From Penicillium oxalicum (Eukaryota > Ascomycota > Eurotiomycetes > Eurotiales > Aspergillaceae), in contig NC_064650.1 in NCBI RefSeq assembly GCF_001723175.1, positions 1,984,001 to 2,048,000 on the forward strand: a DNA stretch of 64,000 nt, read 5' to 3'. Of the stretch, positions 1 through 13,900 are shown one piece after another. Position 1 is the first letter of the stretch, and each line of letters starts with the position of its first letter. The position numbers and the translations under genes were made by a program. The notes under the pieces were generated by a model that was given only the letters and a program-made list of their open reading frames with translations, searched no databases and was not told the DNA's origin.

Positions 1-362
1 ACTCTGTCTCCCTGGGGAAAGTCGTGCGCTTGCTTGTCAGTCGGAGCGATGTAGCGTGAAAGATAAGAAAGCCGGTCTGTCGTACACCATTGATCGTGAA
101 AAAAGTTAACAATCTCTCAGACATTGCTGCTAGGACTCGATTTTTCTGTCAATTGAGGGTTGCTGCGATAGAAGAGTCCGTCTGTATACGGATCTTGAAG
201 GAATACCGAATCGCCTCGGGACTCGATACACTCGAATGGATAAGCTACGACCTGTACTGAAGTATACTACTACTAGTCTCAGGTTCTGGAGAGCCTATGT
301 AACGTAGTACATGAGAGTGAGTACCAACTGACCGTCAAGACCAGTCCTCACAAGTCATGATG

Positions 363-378
363 TCTCTCTCTCTCTCTC
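363..378. repeat. (TC)n microsatellite
   Basis: Eight TC units in a row in non-coding sequence. Confidence 0.8.
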
Positions 379-1100
379 CTAACCAACTCTACGTAAACTT
401 GATCCAAGCCACTCGCCTACAGGGCCGAGATTTACCCCAGAAAACCAATTCCGCACCTGAGCCGTTCCGAGTGGACGCTCCCCCCTCTCTCTTCAAAGTC
501 AATCTCCACATGCAACTGATAAGCCCCGAGACGCCCGGTAGAGACGCGGCGCGGAAACGAGGTCTCCCACTTTCGCCCCAGTGATGTGAGGAACAGTGCG
601 GAATTGGCGGGACTGCGGTGCGGAAGGGTTCCCGCTCGTTTCCGTATCCGGTCAGAGGCTGGACGTGGGCGGGGTCAATCTCAGCATATGGCAAAGAATA
701 CGAATAGAAATAAGGCAAGGCTACTTGAATACTGTGGGATACACGTATATGACAACCTCGAGATAGAATTGTGTACCACAGGAATAATAGGTGTCTCGTC
801 GAGGTGGCAAGCCTGTCTCTTACCACAAAGGGATGGCGATGCAAAGTTGCGCAAATCCGCAGCATCCAATCCGGGGGGCATAAGACAGGGACAAGGACAG
901 TGACCCGCTCTATTGAGTTCGTTGATGAGCGGACAAGGACTTCAATGCACAATTACGTGCCAGGTCGACCGAATTTCTCCCTCACTCTCTGCCCATGGAA
1001 CTTGATTACTCGAATGACGGGGGAGGGCATGGAAGCCACTTTTTCTCAACCCTTGGCCCCATCTTTATATTCGAGACAAAGGCAACGCAAAGCGGCCGAA

Positions 1101-1124
1101 GAGAGAGAGAGAGAGAGAGAGAGA
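1101..1124. repeat. (GA)12 microsatellite
   Basis: Uninterrupted GA dinucleotide run of 24 bases in non-coding sequence downstream of the Na+/H+ exchanger gene. Confidence 0.9.
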
Positions 1125-1414
1125 CAAACTTCATGTTGCGGCATAGAAGAATCTAAATGTACATTGAAATCAGGTCATACGTTTGACAGGGGGGGAACAC
1201 AGCAGCCAATGCAAAAGGAGAAAAAAAATCAACCAGAAATGACGACGCATGTATCGGAGTGGTGTGCCACTGTGTTGATTCACAATCCCCGAGGTATCAA
1301 AAGAACAGTCAAGCAAGAAGAAAAGGGGAAAGAGAACAGATGACACCCACGATGACCCGAAATGAAAATTCAAACAGAAAGTGGCAGGAAAAGCAGAACA
1401 AAAATCTTCATTCG

Positions 1415-3857
1415 TCAAACGGCACCGGGACCCTTATGGTTTGACTGATCAAGAAGGAGCTTCGGTTTGATATAATCCTCGTCCAACTGTCGGAACCATG
1501 CGGCATGGTCCCCGGACGCACCGCCTTGCCAGAGCTCGCGCAAGGCTTCGCGGGCACTGATCCCTTGGGGTTGACGAGCAGGAGACACACTGGCCGAGGC
1601 GTGGTGGGGAGATGGGGTATGCGCGCCCGTCGAGGGATGAGACGAGGTACGACGTTGTCGAGATGCATTGCCGGCAGCGGGAGGAAGATCGTCGTCCGAA
1701 AGACCGTCCAAGTCCAAATCAAACTCATCCGGATGAGCGACTGGACCAGCGCGTCCCTTGCCGTTGGACGGGAGCCCAAGATCGTCATCGCTACCCCCGC
1801 CGCCTATCCCCGCGCCGCTATTGAGAAGCGTGGCCGTCGACGAGCGGTCTCGCTTCGATGACGCATCTTTGGGACCATACGCCGCCGAATACATTCGAGT
1901 GTGTCCCAGGGCTGGGCTGGACCGGCGGTTGTTACCAGTCGAGTAGCTGTTGCCTCGGTCAAGTCCTCCGCGTGCTGGTTGGGAAACCCCATCGAGCGCA
2001 ATGCCAGGCTCGTTACGTCGGGGCGTGTACCCGAGCGCAGTGTCAGCCCGCTTGTAGTACGTGCCACCATTGGTCACCTCGATGTCAAACTCGTCATCCG
2101 AGTCAATCTCCTCGGCGACCCCCGTGCGAATGCCAAGGATCTCCAGCATGCGTGCAGTGGTGCCTCCAAAGATAATCACAGTCAGCACCACAACGACGAG
2201 AATTGTAGCCCGCAACGTGGGTGCATTGACGCCCGTGAGTCCAGCGGCAAGTGCCACCCCCACTGCACCACGAAGACCCGCCCAGAAGAGCATAGCCTGG
2301 TATGCGAATGGCAATTCGTCAGCAACTTCAATCCCGCGGCGTCGGGCTCGGTACCGAATAAACCAGTTCAGCGCCTTGGAAAGGGGGAAGACGGCCAGGT
2401 AACGGGCAAGACAGATACCAAAGACCGAGACAAGGATGAATAGGGGGTTGAAATGGAGGTTGGATTCAACAAACAAATCCAGGCCCAGGTAAATGAAAAT
2501 GAAATTCTCTGATAGTTGCGCCATAACTTGGAAGAGGTACTTGGTCGTCAACTGTGTCCTGCGAGACATGTTGTAGTAGGCGTAGTGCTTCAATGTGATA
2601 CCGCAGAACAAGAGCGAGACAATTCCTAGCGTCGAAGTAAATTAGCCTTGTCCGTATCCAACGCGTCCAACGCGAATGCTGGTCGACTTACCCGACAATC
2701 GCACGCCGTTCGAAAAGAAATAGCTGGCATAGGCAATCAGGACGATCAGACAGCTTTCAATCTTGGGCATCCGTCGGACCAAAGTATACTTGAGTCCCAG
2801 CGCCGTCGCGATACCGACAATGACGCCGACCATCATACTACCACAGAAGACAAGCAAGAAAAGTCCAGCCGCTTCAAAAACTTTCAAGAACGTCAGAGAC
2901 CCAGCATCATGCTCTGCATATTTCTGGGCCGTCTCGAAGAGCACAATCGCAATTGCATCGTTCAAAAGCGCTTCGCCGAAGATGATAGTGTACAGTTTGG
3001 GCTCCACTTTGTAGAGATTGAAGATCGCAAGAATAGTAACTGGATCCGTGGCAGACAAAGTAGCACCCACAGATAAGGCCTCCAGGAACGAAATGTTGAG
3101 CCCGTCCAGCGGGATCCGCGTCCAAAGGTATAACACGAGGCCAAGAACGATGGACGAGATAAACGTGCCGGCGAATGCAAAGGTCAGAATTGTGCCAATG
3201 TGTCGGAAAAAGTTCGCTTGATGCAGTTCATATCCGGAGGCGAGGATAATTGGAGGGAGAAGAAGGTTGAAGAAGAACTGGTAGTCGAACGCGACGCTAT
3301 CTTGAAGGTTGGATTTGGATGAGAGACGAATGATCAATCCGACGAACATTCCTGCCATTTCGTCAGTAGGTCGCATGGAGACAAGACCGGTCACTTCTGA
3401 TGGCCAGAAGCTAGACTGAGCCTTCAAGTGTGCTCATAACAACAACATACCCGCAAAGATAGACAGAACCGTTTCGTGAACCGCTTGGATCTTCCTCTGT
3501 TGTAAGATGTAGCTGGTGAACAGTGCGAACATGAGGAGCATAATCATGATAAACAGCGCCCAAGAGCTAGTGATCTCTTTTGACCCTGCTTCGGGAGATT
3601 CTGTTTCGCAAAGAATCAGTCAGAATCATCGGTGTTCCCAGTCCAATCTAACAGTCATCGGAGTGTCAGGCAATCGAGAGCGTGGGCATCGTTGCATGCG
3701 TACCATCAGGATCAGTGTCCTCGGCCGCTCGTCCTGCATTATCGTCGCAAGGTTAGCTTTGAGACTCTTTGTTGGCAGAGACTCAGCACCTTTGGGCAAG
3801 CGGGATTCACATACGAACGAGGGCATTTAGAGCTTCGCCCATGAGTTGAGTAGCCAT
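1415..3857 (-). CDS. Endosomal/vacuolar Na+/H+ exchanger (Nhx1/NHE family)
   Basis: Monovalent cation/proton antiporter of the CPA1 family, which in yeast (Nhx1) acts in late endosome/prevacuolar membranes in pH and Na+/K+ balance. Five exons fit: 3857-3815, 3733-3704, 3600-3451, 3351-2692, 2625-1415; all phases close and give 697 aa. The start is the ATG opening M-A-T-Q-L-M-G. A first membrane helix (about residues 30-50) leads to the conserved FFNLLLPPIIL segment (about residue 100, the amiloride-binding region of NHE proteins) and the ATDPVTILAIFN and FGEALLNDAIAIV motifs that hold the transport acidic residues. Membrane segments end near residue 455; the remaining about 240 residues form a polar, Ser/Gly/Asp-rich cytosolic tail. 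Exon 2 is only 30 nt. Nothing in the neighbourhood suggests a shared pathway. Confidence 0.93.
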
Positions 3858-4826
3858 TGCGACTTGGTCACGAACCTCCGCGGGTTCGGCGCGGATAGCG
3901 CGTGTGTAACAGTTGAGCACTCTCGCACGGCGAGTCAATCAGCGGGGAAAACGCAGGGACAGGAGCGCATAGTCTTCAACCTAGGGAAGACAAGAACGCG
4001 CTGAAGTAATTTCAAGAGGACCGGATACTATCGACGTTGGTCCTTCAACCAGGTCGAGGTGGTCGGAGCTTCCAGGGTTGCGTTACATCTGACTGAGAGG
4101 GACCTTGCCAAGACGGGTGGCGGAAAATTACCGTATTTCAATAACAATACATCTCCTGCATTTGCATGGGACGGGTGACAGCTCATTGGCAACATGACTC
4201 GAAGCTTGCGGTTCGCTGAGTATTGTTCCGGTATTACTCGACTTCTGACACGTGGACCACTCCGTTGGTGGTACACGACTACACGTACCGCCGCCAGGGC
4301 GAGGAACAGCATCATTATCTTGATTTGATTCAGTTACGAGCCATGAAAAAGGTGGTCGGAAATATTTGCGTATCGCTACCTCATTGAACAAAAACTCAGG
4401 TCTGATTTCTGGGCATAATTAACTAAATGACCTGGAATCATCAAAAAAAAATAACGGTCAATCTATTAAGATTGCTACAACCTCGGGTATATTTAATGGC
4501 GAGAGGTTCTGTTGAGGTGTACAGTGCCGTGTTCGAATCTCAGGTCGCCTAGCAAGAAAAAACCCAATTCAATCGTGCGGCTACCTACGAGAGTAGATTT
4601 CAATGTGCGACGGGTAGGTAGGTACATTTAGATATGGATAGGTCGACCGTGGTTTCTAGGTAGCCAAGTCCCAGACCTGCTTAGTGAGTATCAGCCATCT
4701 AGAAAGCCTGTATCTTAGTTTCGTTACAAAAGAAGGTAGTATCCTGCACCGATTATAATCTAAGCAAATGCCATTCAATACTATGTCTGCATACCATGAT
4801 TAGAGTCGAACGGGCATGATGCACCC
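3858..4826. other. Intergenic region, promoter side of Na+/H+ exchanger
   Basis: AT-rich in the middle (about 4380-4500). Contains GGTAGGTAGGTA-like steps near 4612-4625 and a tRNA-like fragment near 4490-4550 that does not fold as a tRNA (see rejected items). No supported gene. Confidence 0.5.
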
Positions 4827-6935
4827 TTATTGAGCACCCTCACTCAGTCTTCGGGTGAGCAGTGCCGCAACCAAAGCAGCGCATCCGCCAAATCGAAGCA
4901 CCCAGCCCACACTGTCATCCCAAGGTTCTCCACGGGGTTTCTGGACAGCCTTGAATATAGCGCTGCATATTAAACTTGAGAAGATTTGAGGGAATGAAAC
5001 GGCCACATTATGAAGACCCAGGACGATTCCGGCCTGGGCCACATTTTCTCCCTCGTCGACGGAGATGTTCTTGAAGGATCGCTCCTCTGAGGGACCTTCG
5101 CCGCTATGTCGATTCTGATCTTCGTGAACATCTTCGTTCGAGACAGGCTCATACGAGCCTGAAGCAGGAGCGTGTGTGCTTCTGGAGGCACCGACTCCGT
5201 GGCCATGGGTACGCCGCGTGACATCGGTGCGAGCCACCTCGGCGGAGATGAGCGCGAAAGGCGCCCACAAAGTTAACGCCCACGAGATACCAATCAACGC
5301 AATAATGACAGAGGCGGCCTGGTAGGAAGAGATGAAGAAGGTACAGAACATGCAAGCAGCAAAGAGGAGATGTGAGATAAGCCAGGCTCGGCGCAGAGTC
5401 AGACCTGGGACTTGAAGACGGCTGAGCCAGGTTGGTTTCTCCCCTTCAACTTTGGGCAAAGACTCTTCGAGAAGGGGTTCCTCAGCCTGTCCAGCGTCGC
5501 CCGAATTTTCACCACCCCTCTGCAGGATCAAGTCGCTCTTGGCAGTCGTCTCGGAAACCTGTCCGGATGTTGGGATCACGAAGAGGGGCAGAAGAATGTT
5601 GGCACCAAAAGAGATGATCGCGTAAGCAAGTAAAGCGGATGTTCCGATGCGAGTCGCTGCTTCCCAGGCTCGATCAATTTCCGCCTCGGTCATGTCAGGG
5701 TGTTCCGCAAACAAGGGATTCACATAGAGCTGGCCAACGTAGGTAGTCGCGTAGTAAAGAAACGGGAACCATCCCGCCCAGGCTGCGAGTTGTACTTCAC
5801 AAACTCTCGCAATCTGTGGGGGTAGATTGCGAATCGATTTGAAGACCTGGCGGAAGAAGGAAACAAGACCCAGACCGTCCGAGGGGGGTGGGCCTTCCAA
5901 CCTAGGATCGCGCTCTTGGATGTAAAGGCAGCTAGCAATAAGGGTGACTGTGAGAGAAATTGATGCTAAAGCACACAGGACTTGGAACTGTGTCCTGCCA
6001 AAAAACGGTAGAATCCGTGGTAGATCGATGTAGCCGAAGATGAAGCCGCAGATATTGCCCACGCCTGTTACTCGGCTCGCCCATGCGTTGGCCACCTCTT
6101 GTTGATGCGCCGGGCAATTGTCGACAATGAAAGCTCGGATGGCAGCTTGCACTGCAGATTCAGCTCATCAGCAATTTAGCCCCGCCAAAGAATTAGTGAC
6201 AGATCAACCTACCTGTATTGATGGCAAAGTCTAGACAATACATCAAGATGGTAGCAACGACAATGTTTACAGTCTTTGCACCCTGGGATTTGGGGTCCGC
6301 TCCAAAAATCGATACAATACCGCCCATGAGTTCTTGAACCCAGGATAAAGCGAGGAGTGATATTATCAAAGCGACAGCACCCCCAACCATAAATGGTTTT
6401 CTTTTACCCCAGCGGTGTCGACAGTTGTCACTGCGGATGCCAACATACGGCTGTACCAGAGTACCTGTGACAGGCCCTGCTATCCACACGAAAGCAAGTA
6501 AAGCTTTGCTCATTCCAAGCGAAAGAAGAAAAGGCTAGAAGATGGTCAGATTCCCGCTGTTCAGGGTCAAACAAAACGACTGTCGCAACTGAATAGGTTA
6601 TGAGAGTTGCAGCCAAAAAAAAGGAGACGTACCGACCCATTGGAGAGCTCCACAGACCATACCACCTGAAGCCTGATGTATGAAAACAGTCTCAGTATCA
6701 TTCACGTCACTTGAGCGAGCTAAAATCGTCGAAAAATTCCGCTATATGATCCGGGAGAGACTCACCCTCCTATGGATATAGTCAATAGAAACAAATACCA
6801 TTCACTTTTGGAGGATTCGTCCACATTCTTGCTCATCCCATGGTTCTCCAAATAGTCGTCTTCCATATCAATACCACCTCGCGACTCCATCAGCGGCGAA
6901 TGTTCGTTGAGTCTTTGCTGTATCAAAGCGACCAT
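4827..6935 (-). CDS. Sucrose/alpha-glucoside proton symporter (GPH/SUT family)
   Basis: MFS-type plasma-membrane sugar transporter of the glycoside-pentoside-hexuronide/SUT group, related to fission yeast Sut1 and plant sucrose transporters. Four exons: 6935-6766, 6672-6633, 6534-6213, 6151-4827 (618 aa, phases close). Diagnostic pieces are GLQVVWSVELSNGSPFLLSLG in helix 1, WIAGPVTGTLVQPYVG in helix 2, and the loop R-S-D-N-C-R-H-R-W-G-K-R-K-P-F typical of SUT proteins. A polar central loop and a second hydrophilic stretch near the C-terminal third, rich in Ser, Glu and His, are cytosolic. The first ATG in frame is at 6935; an internal ATG 33 codons further on could serve instead. Exon 2 is a 40-nt exon. 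Transport substrate (sucrose or maltose) is inferred from family only. Confidence 0.9.
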
Positions 6936-9330
6936 GGGCGGTTTTACTGGCCGATAAGAAACGGCCCACAGCGATGCCCCACGGAAAGATCACGGCGCGC
7001 AATGCTGCAGCATATACATAGAGTAGTCGAAGGGAATGCGAGGCCTGGGTTTCAAGCGCGTTGAAATCTCGTTCTTTGCGATTGCTCAATTGGCATATAA
7101 ACCCATTGATCAATAAGTCAACAGCAACGAACACGGGCGTGACCCAGCATCGATTCGACCGGAGGCTGGGGAAGCTTTCTTTGCGCGCGCTGTCGCTCGA
7201 CAGTCGATTCGGTCCACGCAGGTGTTTGCAGCAAGGTAAATGAACAAACTTTCGCCCTTCAGGTAGCTGGTATACACTGGGTCCGCGGTCGATTGGAACT
7301 GCTCATTTGTAGGATTTGAAAATGGGCGAGGAGTTTACGTGGACAGGTCTCAGGTCGCCCATCGGCGGGATGGGGCCAAATCACGTGAGCTCGTGCCTTG
7401 TCAGACTCGACGGAGTTGGGGATGGCCAGTCGCGCTTTTTTGGACTGGCACATGAAGAAATTCGAGTTGAAACTGTCGCACACCCTGTACCTCTTATCTT
7501 TTTGGAGAGATGGATCATGGGATGACTTGAGTGCCGAGGGGTCAAAGGGAATTGAAAGCAGTAGGCCATGTTGAGCTTAAAATCGCACTCCCCGAACGGT
7601 GATGCACTGTAGGGACTGGATGCGGGGGTGGAGACCAGCATCATTGATCTTGAAAACGCCACCCACACTACTCCACAGAAGACGTCGGGCCTAGTCGTGG
7701 CCATTGATCTGTACTTTTTGTGACTGGATTACACAGACTCTTGCCTGGGGTGCTCGTTATCGATGGATATGAAGTCGATTTCCCTTTCCCTGCCTGAGAC
7801 ATAGTGTCATGAAAGTCTCTTCCGATTCACACAGATTCGTTTTGGTGAGATGGTCAGCCTTGAAATTGTAGCTTAACATAAACCAAACCTGGTATCCGAA
7901 GTTAACACAGTTGAGAATACGTACCTAGCAGATAAGTACTCATTGTACTGTGTAGCTATGATGACGCCAATTTGATCGAGGGGCTGTCGCGCTATTAAGG
8001 CGCATGATTTGATCACCCGCATACTTGCAGACTGATATACCTCTTCCTTGTCTATTTCATCGGGTCTGCAAGCCAATCCAATCCGATCACTAGGGATTTG
8101 CAGGCTTAATACGTTTCTAATTAAGGAGAAGACCATGGCACTGGCAATTGACGGGCAATTGCTGGACCATGGCGGTTGGGTATCGACTGGACATGCTGAG
8201 TCAAAGGTGCACCGTGCGTATATTTCCAACTATATAGGTGACAGAGTCTATTTTATTCATGCGGCCCTGCTTGGCATTTCTATTCGCCTACCTGTTTTTG
8301 CATGTCTAGGTAACAGCTGCCCACCCTGAAACCCAGGTTGGTACCCGGCCTGAAAATACGTACTCATGGCTATTTGGTTAGCGATACTGAGTTCCGGATT
8401 GAAGCTCAACCTGCAGGACCTTAGTTGAAAGGAGTAGATTATTGCTTGATCTACATGAATGGGTGAGCTTGTCGACGCTGTCAATCAAAATCGATAGTAA
8501 AAGAGATTGTACTTTGGCTTAACCACAAAGTTTATCCATTTGAAGCTGGAGCAGCACCGGGCTCCAGCTCCGGAACAGTGCTCCCATGTCGTCTCCCACG
8601 AGAGCATGATTAAGTATTGATGCCCGATTTGCCAGGTCTTACTGTCCTCCGCCCGCCTCATGAAAACGTTGGCTGGGGATCTTCATCACGTTGTTGCGTT
8701 CGCGATCGCAGAATGCGGAGTAGCGGGGTGTAGATGAAATGGAAGCTGCTTCCAGATCTTAGCAATTGAATCTTCTAAGAACAAACTGCAAATTCACCAA
8801 TGATCAACTGGTGACTGTGCCACTGACGAACCAGACGCTGTCACGATCCGTTTGTCACCCAGGGACCATCTACGCTATTCCGGAAACGGCTATTATCTGG
8901 AGAGGCGAGGCCAAAGTGGATTCGAGAACCGCAAAACTTGGAGACATGTGCCTCCGAGAGAAGGTCACGGTTACTGCAACAAAGAGAGTCAGGAAAGGTC
9001 TCTCCCTTCTTTCGTGCTCAGACTTCCAACCGCTGGTATATAATGCAAGTTCCACTTTCTGGATGGGAAAAGCTGGAGTGGGTAGTTCAAGTGTCTTTTG
9101 CAAACATCTACGCAGGCGAGACAAATTTTTTTTCGGGCTGTGAGATCATCGGGAAAAGTCCCACCAACAAAGCTGGCGGGGAGACGTGAAGTCACTGCTT
9201 GATCTCTGGAAATTTTGACCAAGCAACCGAGAAAAGAAAATCGGAATAGACTGAGCTGTGCTCGCATGGAGAAAGCTCATCATAGAGACCATTCTGTTTC
9301 TTTGCTATAGTCTGTCCGTTTTCAAAAGAA
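6936..9330. other. Divergent intergenic region between two transporters
   Basis: About 2.4 kb between the SUT transporter (leftward) and the DHA1 transporter (rightward). It must hold both promoters. No convincing reading frame, tRNA or repeat was found. Confidence 0.5.
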
Positions 9331-10931
9331 ATGGTCTTCGCACGTGGCGATGTCTCTGGCCACGATGAGCAGGTCACCGGTATGCATCCCACCACGTGCC
9401 TTTTCAGCGTCTGCGATGCAGCAATTTCGGCTGACATTGAACTTCTTTAGAACACCATAATCCGGAAAACAACGTCGAGATTGTGTCCTGGAATGGGCTG
9501 AATGATCCCGAAAATCCGTACAATTGGCCGCTTCGGCAAAAATGGACTTTAACTCTGTTGGCGGCCTTTGCAACGTTCATCACCATGACCAACGGTACCA
9601 TCATCACGGTAGCACACGAAGCCATCAATGAAGAGTTCGGCATCTCAGATGCCCACTTCCCACATTCCTACTGGCCCGTCACATCCTGGGCCGTCGGAGG
9701 CAGCTTCTCTTCACTCCTGATCTTGCCCCTCATGGAGGAGTTTGGTGCACGATGGGTGTTTTTGATGGCATATGTGGTCTTCTTTTGCTTCGTGATCCCC
9801 CAAGCCTTGGCTCAGAATTTTGCTACTTTGATAGTCACGAGATTTTTCGCTGGTGGCTGCGTCTCAATCCTGGCCAATACCGCGGCCACCGTGATTGGGA
9901 ATATCTGGGACGATGAGAAGGCACGAAATATCCCGGTCAGTCTCTATATTGTCACCTACCTCGCGGGAGCGAGCATCGGGCCTGTGATCGGGGCACCCAT
10001 CTTCCATTTTCTGTCGTGGCGATGGATTAGTTACATCCAGCTGATCTGGCTCGGGGCGTTTTTCCCCGTCTATTTCTACTTCTTCAAGGAATGTCGGGGT
10101 ATCGCCATCCTGGGCCAACGAGCAAAAAATCTGCGGAAAAATGGCCAGCCGGCATACACCCAGCATGAGGTTGACAGTCGAGGGACGTCAATGTGGATGG
10201 TCGTTGCTCGAAGTGCCACACGGCCGTTGATTCTGTTTTTCACCGAGTCGGTGGTGTTTGTCATGTTCATGTGGTCCTCCTTCACCGTTGGGACCCTGTA
10301 CCTCTTCACCCAATCCGTCGAGCAAGTATTCATTGGCCTGTACGACTGGACTCCGGTCCAAGCCGGGTACATCCAAGCGGCCATCGTGGTTGGTGAAATC
10401 CTGGGCTGGGTGGTGAATTTGGCTTCGGGCAAAATCTACTTCAACTCGGCCGCACGGAACACCGAGGCCCCCGGTACCCCTATCCCCGAGGCACGACTCT
10501 ACCTGGCCATCGTGGGGGGTGTGGTTGGAATATCAGGTGGTATGTTCACCTACGCCTGGACCTCGTATCCGGATCTCCCGTGGATTGCCCCTGCGATTGG
10601 TCTAGCCCTGGTCGGCGCCGGCAGCATGATCGTGGTGACTGGTCTTTCGGACTACGTCGTGGATGCCTACGCCAAATACGCTGCCAGCGCTGTTGGCATC
10701 ATCGTCACGGGAGAGAATCTGTTCTCGGCGTTCCTACCTCTCGCGGCCATGAGCATGTATAACACTCTAGGCTTTCACTGGGCCAGCACTCTGCTTGCGT
10801 TCATCTCACTCGCGCTCTCGTTTGCGCCTATCCTCTTCGTCGTGTTTGGAAAACAGATTCGCGCGCGGAGTCCGTTCATGAAGGAAGCCATGCTGGACAA
10901 GAGGCGGAAAAGCATCGACTCTACGGTCTAG
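9331..10931 (+). CDS. MFS transporter, DHA1 (multidrug/polyamine-type) family
   Basis: Proton-driven efflux-type transporter of the fungal DHA1 family. Two exons: 9331-9379 and 9451-10931, 509 aa; the 71-nt intron has a CTGAC branch site and a CTTTAG acceptor. The short first exon starts at an ATG in AAAGAAATGG context and leads into E-I-V-S-W-N-G-L-N-D-P-E-N-P-Y-N-W-P, the usual lead-in to helix 1 in this family. About 12 hydrophobic segments follow; GPVIGAPI is the antiporter motif C in helix 5. The central loop is hydrophilic (about residues 230-260). The short C-terminal tail ends basic and polar. The substrate cannot be told from sequence; no biosynthetic genes flank it. Confidence 0.9.
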
Positions 10932-13900
10932 CCTTGTCTCGTCTAGATCTAAAATAAATGTACCATAGATAATACCGTAAACGAACGTGTCTATTTTTGC
11001 TTCCCCTGTCGCGATCCCGCGAGATCCATGCCATGCGAACTGCTCTCGTCTCCGCCATCGGTCAAAGTACTCTGTTCCAGATTCTTGATGCACTTGATTC
11101 AGATCCTTTGAGCCGCGCTTCTGCAATGGCCATGTTTCGGAAGGGAGGGGGGCAAAGGACGACCTCCACCCGTCCAGATCTTGTGAACTGCTCCACTGCT
11201 CGAGAGAATGTGCGACCGGCAGACCGCCATGATTTTCAAAGCTTTGATCACGCCGAGTCTCGGTGCGAATCACAGAGATCGCGACAGCGCACGGGCACAA
11301 GATGGCCTGGTTATCGGGTGGGAAAAAAAGAAAAAACCTGTCCGAGGCACGAGGTGGGTTGCACCCAAAAATCAGATCGTGAGAAACCGTGAAGCTCCTT
11401 CGGGACTTGCAAACCAAATTGGAAAGTCTTGGAGTTCTCGCCGCGTGAGTATCGGGGAAACTACGAAACGAGTAAGTTATGACGACGGTGTCTGAAACGA
11501 ACTCGGTTCCTCGCACTAGACCGCGGAGACGAAACAAGCGACCATCATCCTCTGATGGAGGAGACATGAGAACCTGGAACCAGCTCCACGAGGAAGAGCT
11601 CGACGAGTGGAGGAAGTGGAGGGACATACCGTGTTCTGAGACGAAGCCCTGTTCCCCCTTTAGGACTTCAGATGGACAGTACTTTCAAGCTTCCCCTCCC
11701 CGCCCCCCTCTCGCTCCACGAAACCACACGGTAGAAGTCATCGTCGGCATCGTTGACCTCACAATAGAGTTTACTTTTATTCGTAAAAAGAGGGGGGGCT
11801 TCGGGAATGTCGCAGAACTATCGAGTAGAACACCTGTTTGAAATCAATATACTTTTTTCACTAGGCTGGTTCAAGATTCCCGAGCAAGTCATGCGCGGTT
11901 CGAGTCAGTCGGGGGATTTCCCAGAATAGGGCTTAGAACCCTGGGATTTGGCGTCCACTCGCTTTTGCGGGTCTGATGGTTCATCGCAGGATGGACCAGG
12001 AAGCTTCGTGTATCGTTGCATGAGCAAAGCGCAACAGCTGAGCCGTACGTCGGTACGGTCATCGCCGATGTTTCAATACAAGCGGACTCAATCTATCATT
12101 CTGGACATTCTCCCCCCTCAAGGAAAAACTTATTTTTTCGTTCAATATCATGTCTATTGCCCAATAGTTCGACTCAATAGTTCGGACAGTGGACGAGATT
12201 CGGTAACGTGTCTCCGTAATCGGTCCAGATGGGGTTGCTCCATCTGTTTCCTCGCCCCCTTTTTTGTGCATCGGACCCGTCGGTCAGCTGGATCCTCTCA
12301 GCGCCTCCCCGAGGACGATAGACTGTCCGCTATAGTAAGCCAGATGAGTCGATCACCGTGTGCGGTCCCTTCTCCCGGTCAATGCGGAAGCCACGGGGGA
12401 TCAGTGTATACCAGTCGCTGTCCTGGTATCTTTGAAGGATACATGTATATGATCAAATTGACTCCGGTCGTTGGAAGAGGAGCTCAGCTTAGCTCAACTC
12501 AGGTACCGGAACACCCAAAAAAACCTTGCATCAAAGGGGCGGGTCGTCCCGGCAGAACAAACAATCTGCAGCCATCATGCGGTTGTACCTGAACGGTCAT
12601 AACGTTTCTCCCAAAAAAGAAAGCATTGCATATGCCCTAAAAAAAAGGACGGATACTCCGTAGACTTGACCTGCCAAAGTTCAACATGCGATGTATGCCA
12701 TCACTTTCATCCCTGGACTTCCCTTTTTGGGATACTGCAGTAGCAAGTGGCTTTTTTCCACTCCCAGCCACACCCCCGAAAGGAAAAAAAAAAGTAGAAA
12801 AAAGAGGGAAGAAAGAGGATGGACTACTGCACTTCATGGGGAATATCTCTTAGCTAAAGGGAGCCACCAGAAGAAGAAGAGAACGGTACAGGGTACCATT
12901 GCCCCACGACCATCACATCCAGAGTGACTTGAAAATGCTGCGTCGGCATTCTAGATTGTTTCATCCTGGACGATCAAACGGACAAACCTCGCCCTGCAGC
13001 CATGTGCTCTGTATGCGATTGCGGGCCACCCGTGCCGGGAGTTGGGTTCTAGCCCGCCGGGTCCGTCCAAGGGGGCTAACGACGGCAGAACAAAATGGAC
13101 AAACAACAGTCTGGATACGGAAAGAGCCAAGATAGAGATCCAGGGCCATGGAAATAGGTTTGCCAACGGCGGGACCTTCCAATATCTGACGGAGGTCCGA
13201 AAGTCTATTGCTCTTTTTTTGCAGGGGGGGCAAACACCTACGAACTGGACTTGTACATCACAGTCACACTATCTAAAATATGTTTTGGAGGCGTCACCTT
13301 CAACAAATGGATATGAATGTTACATCATAGGTCTTCCACATTCCGTCGCTCTTCAAGTACGAGTTTCAGCACACACCACTTCCTAGTTCTTGCAATTGAC
13401 TTTGTGACTCTGATGGTTTAGAGGACATGACTGCGGCATTTGGAATCCCACCCTTTTTGACCTGCACACCAAAGAACAGACACCAGCCTCGTGTCCATCG
13501 TGAAACTCGCTAGGTCACCAGTGGCGCATTCCCTCGTCGACTAGTGTATTCTGTGGAGGGGGTAGAGCCAAGATAAGAATTCTCTTTCAGCTAGATGCTT
13601 GCTTGACTGATGGTGGTCCTCTTGGTGTGTTGTAGTGCATCGTTGCAGGTACTCCCAGTTGGGGACCGAAAAGGGTCAGGGCGTCCTCGATTGTTTGAAG
13701 GTAAGACACTTTGACACACAACTCGATGGCCCAGTAGCCTCGCCTTCCCGATGGGGGTTAAAGGCAGAGAGCCAAAGAAAACATTCACAAAAAAAAGTAT
13801 AGGGCATCCGGGTCCTGGGGATGGAAATGGCCGTCGAAGAGCCGAAAGCACGGTCGGGAATGGAAACTGTCTGCCGTGCTGATCAAACTTGTCTGATCGA

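Larger units (their letters stand above)
1..1414. other. Intergenic, no supported gene
   Basis: No reading frame here looks like a real protein or can be joined into a plausible spliced gene. The stretch holds simple CT and GA repeats (listed separately) and the 3' flank of the Na+/H+ exchanger. Confidence 0.6.

Noticed and set aside
4490..4555. tRNA-like stretch with GTTCGAATC and GGCGA...TCGCC ends
   Set aside because: The T-stem does not pair and the length between the paired ends is only about 52 nt; no anticodon arm can be drawn.
10806..11627. 273-codon open frame on the minus strand overlapping the 3' end of the DHA1 transporter
   Set aside because: Its sequence is low-complexity and unlike any protein; it is the shadow of the transporter exon continued into non-coding sequence.
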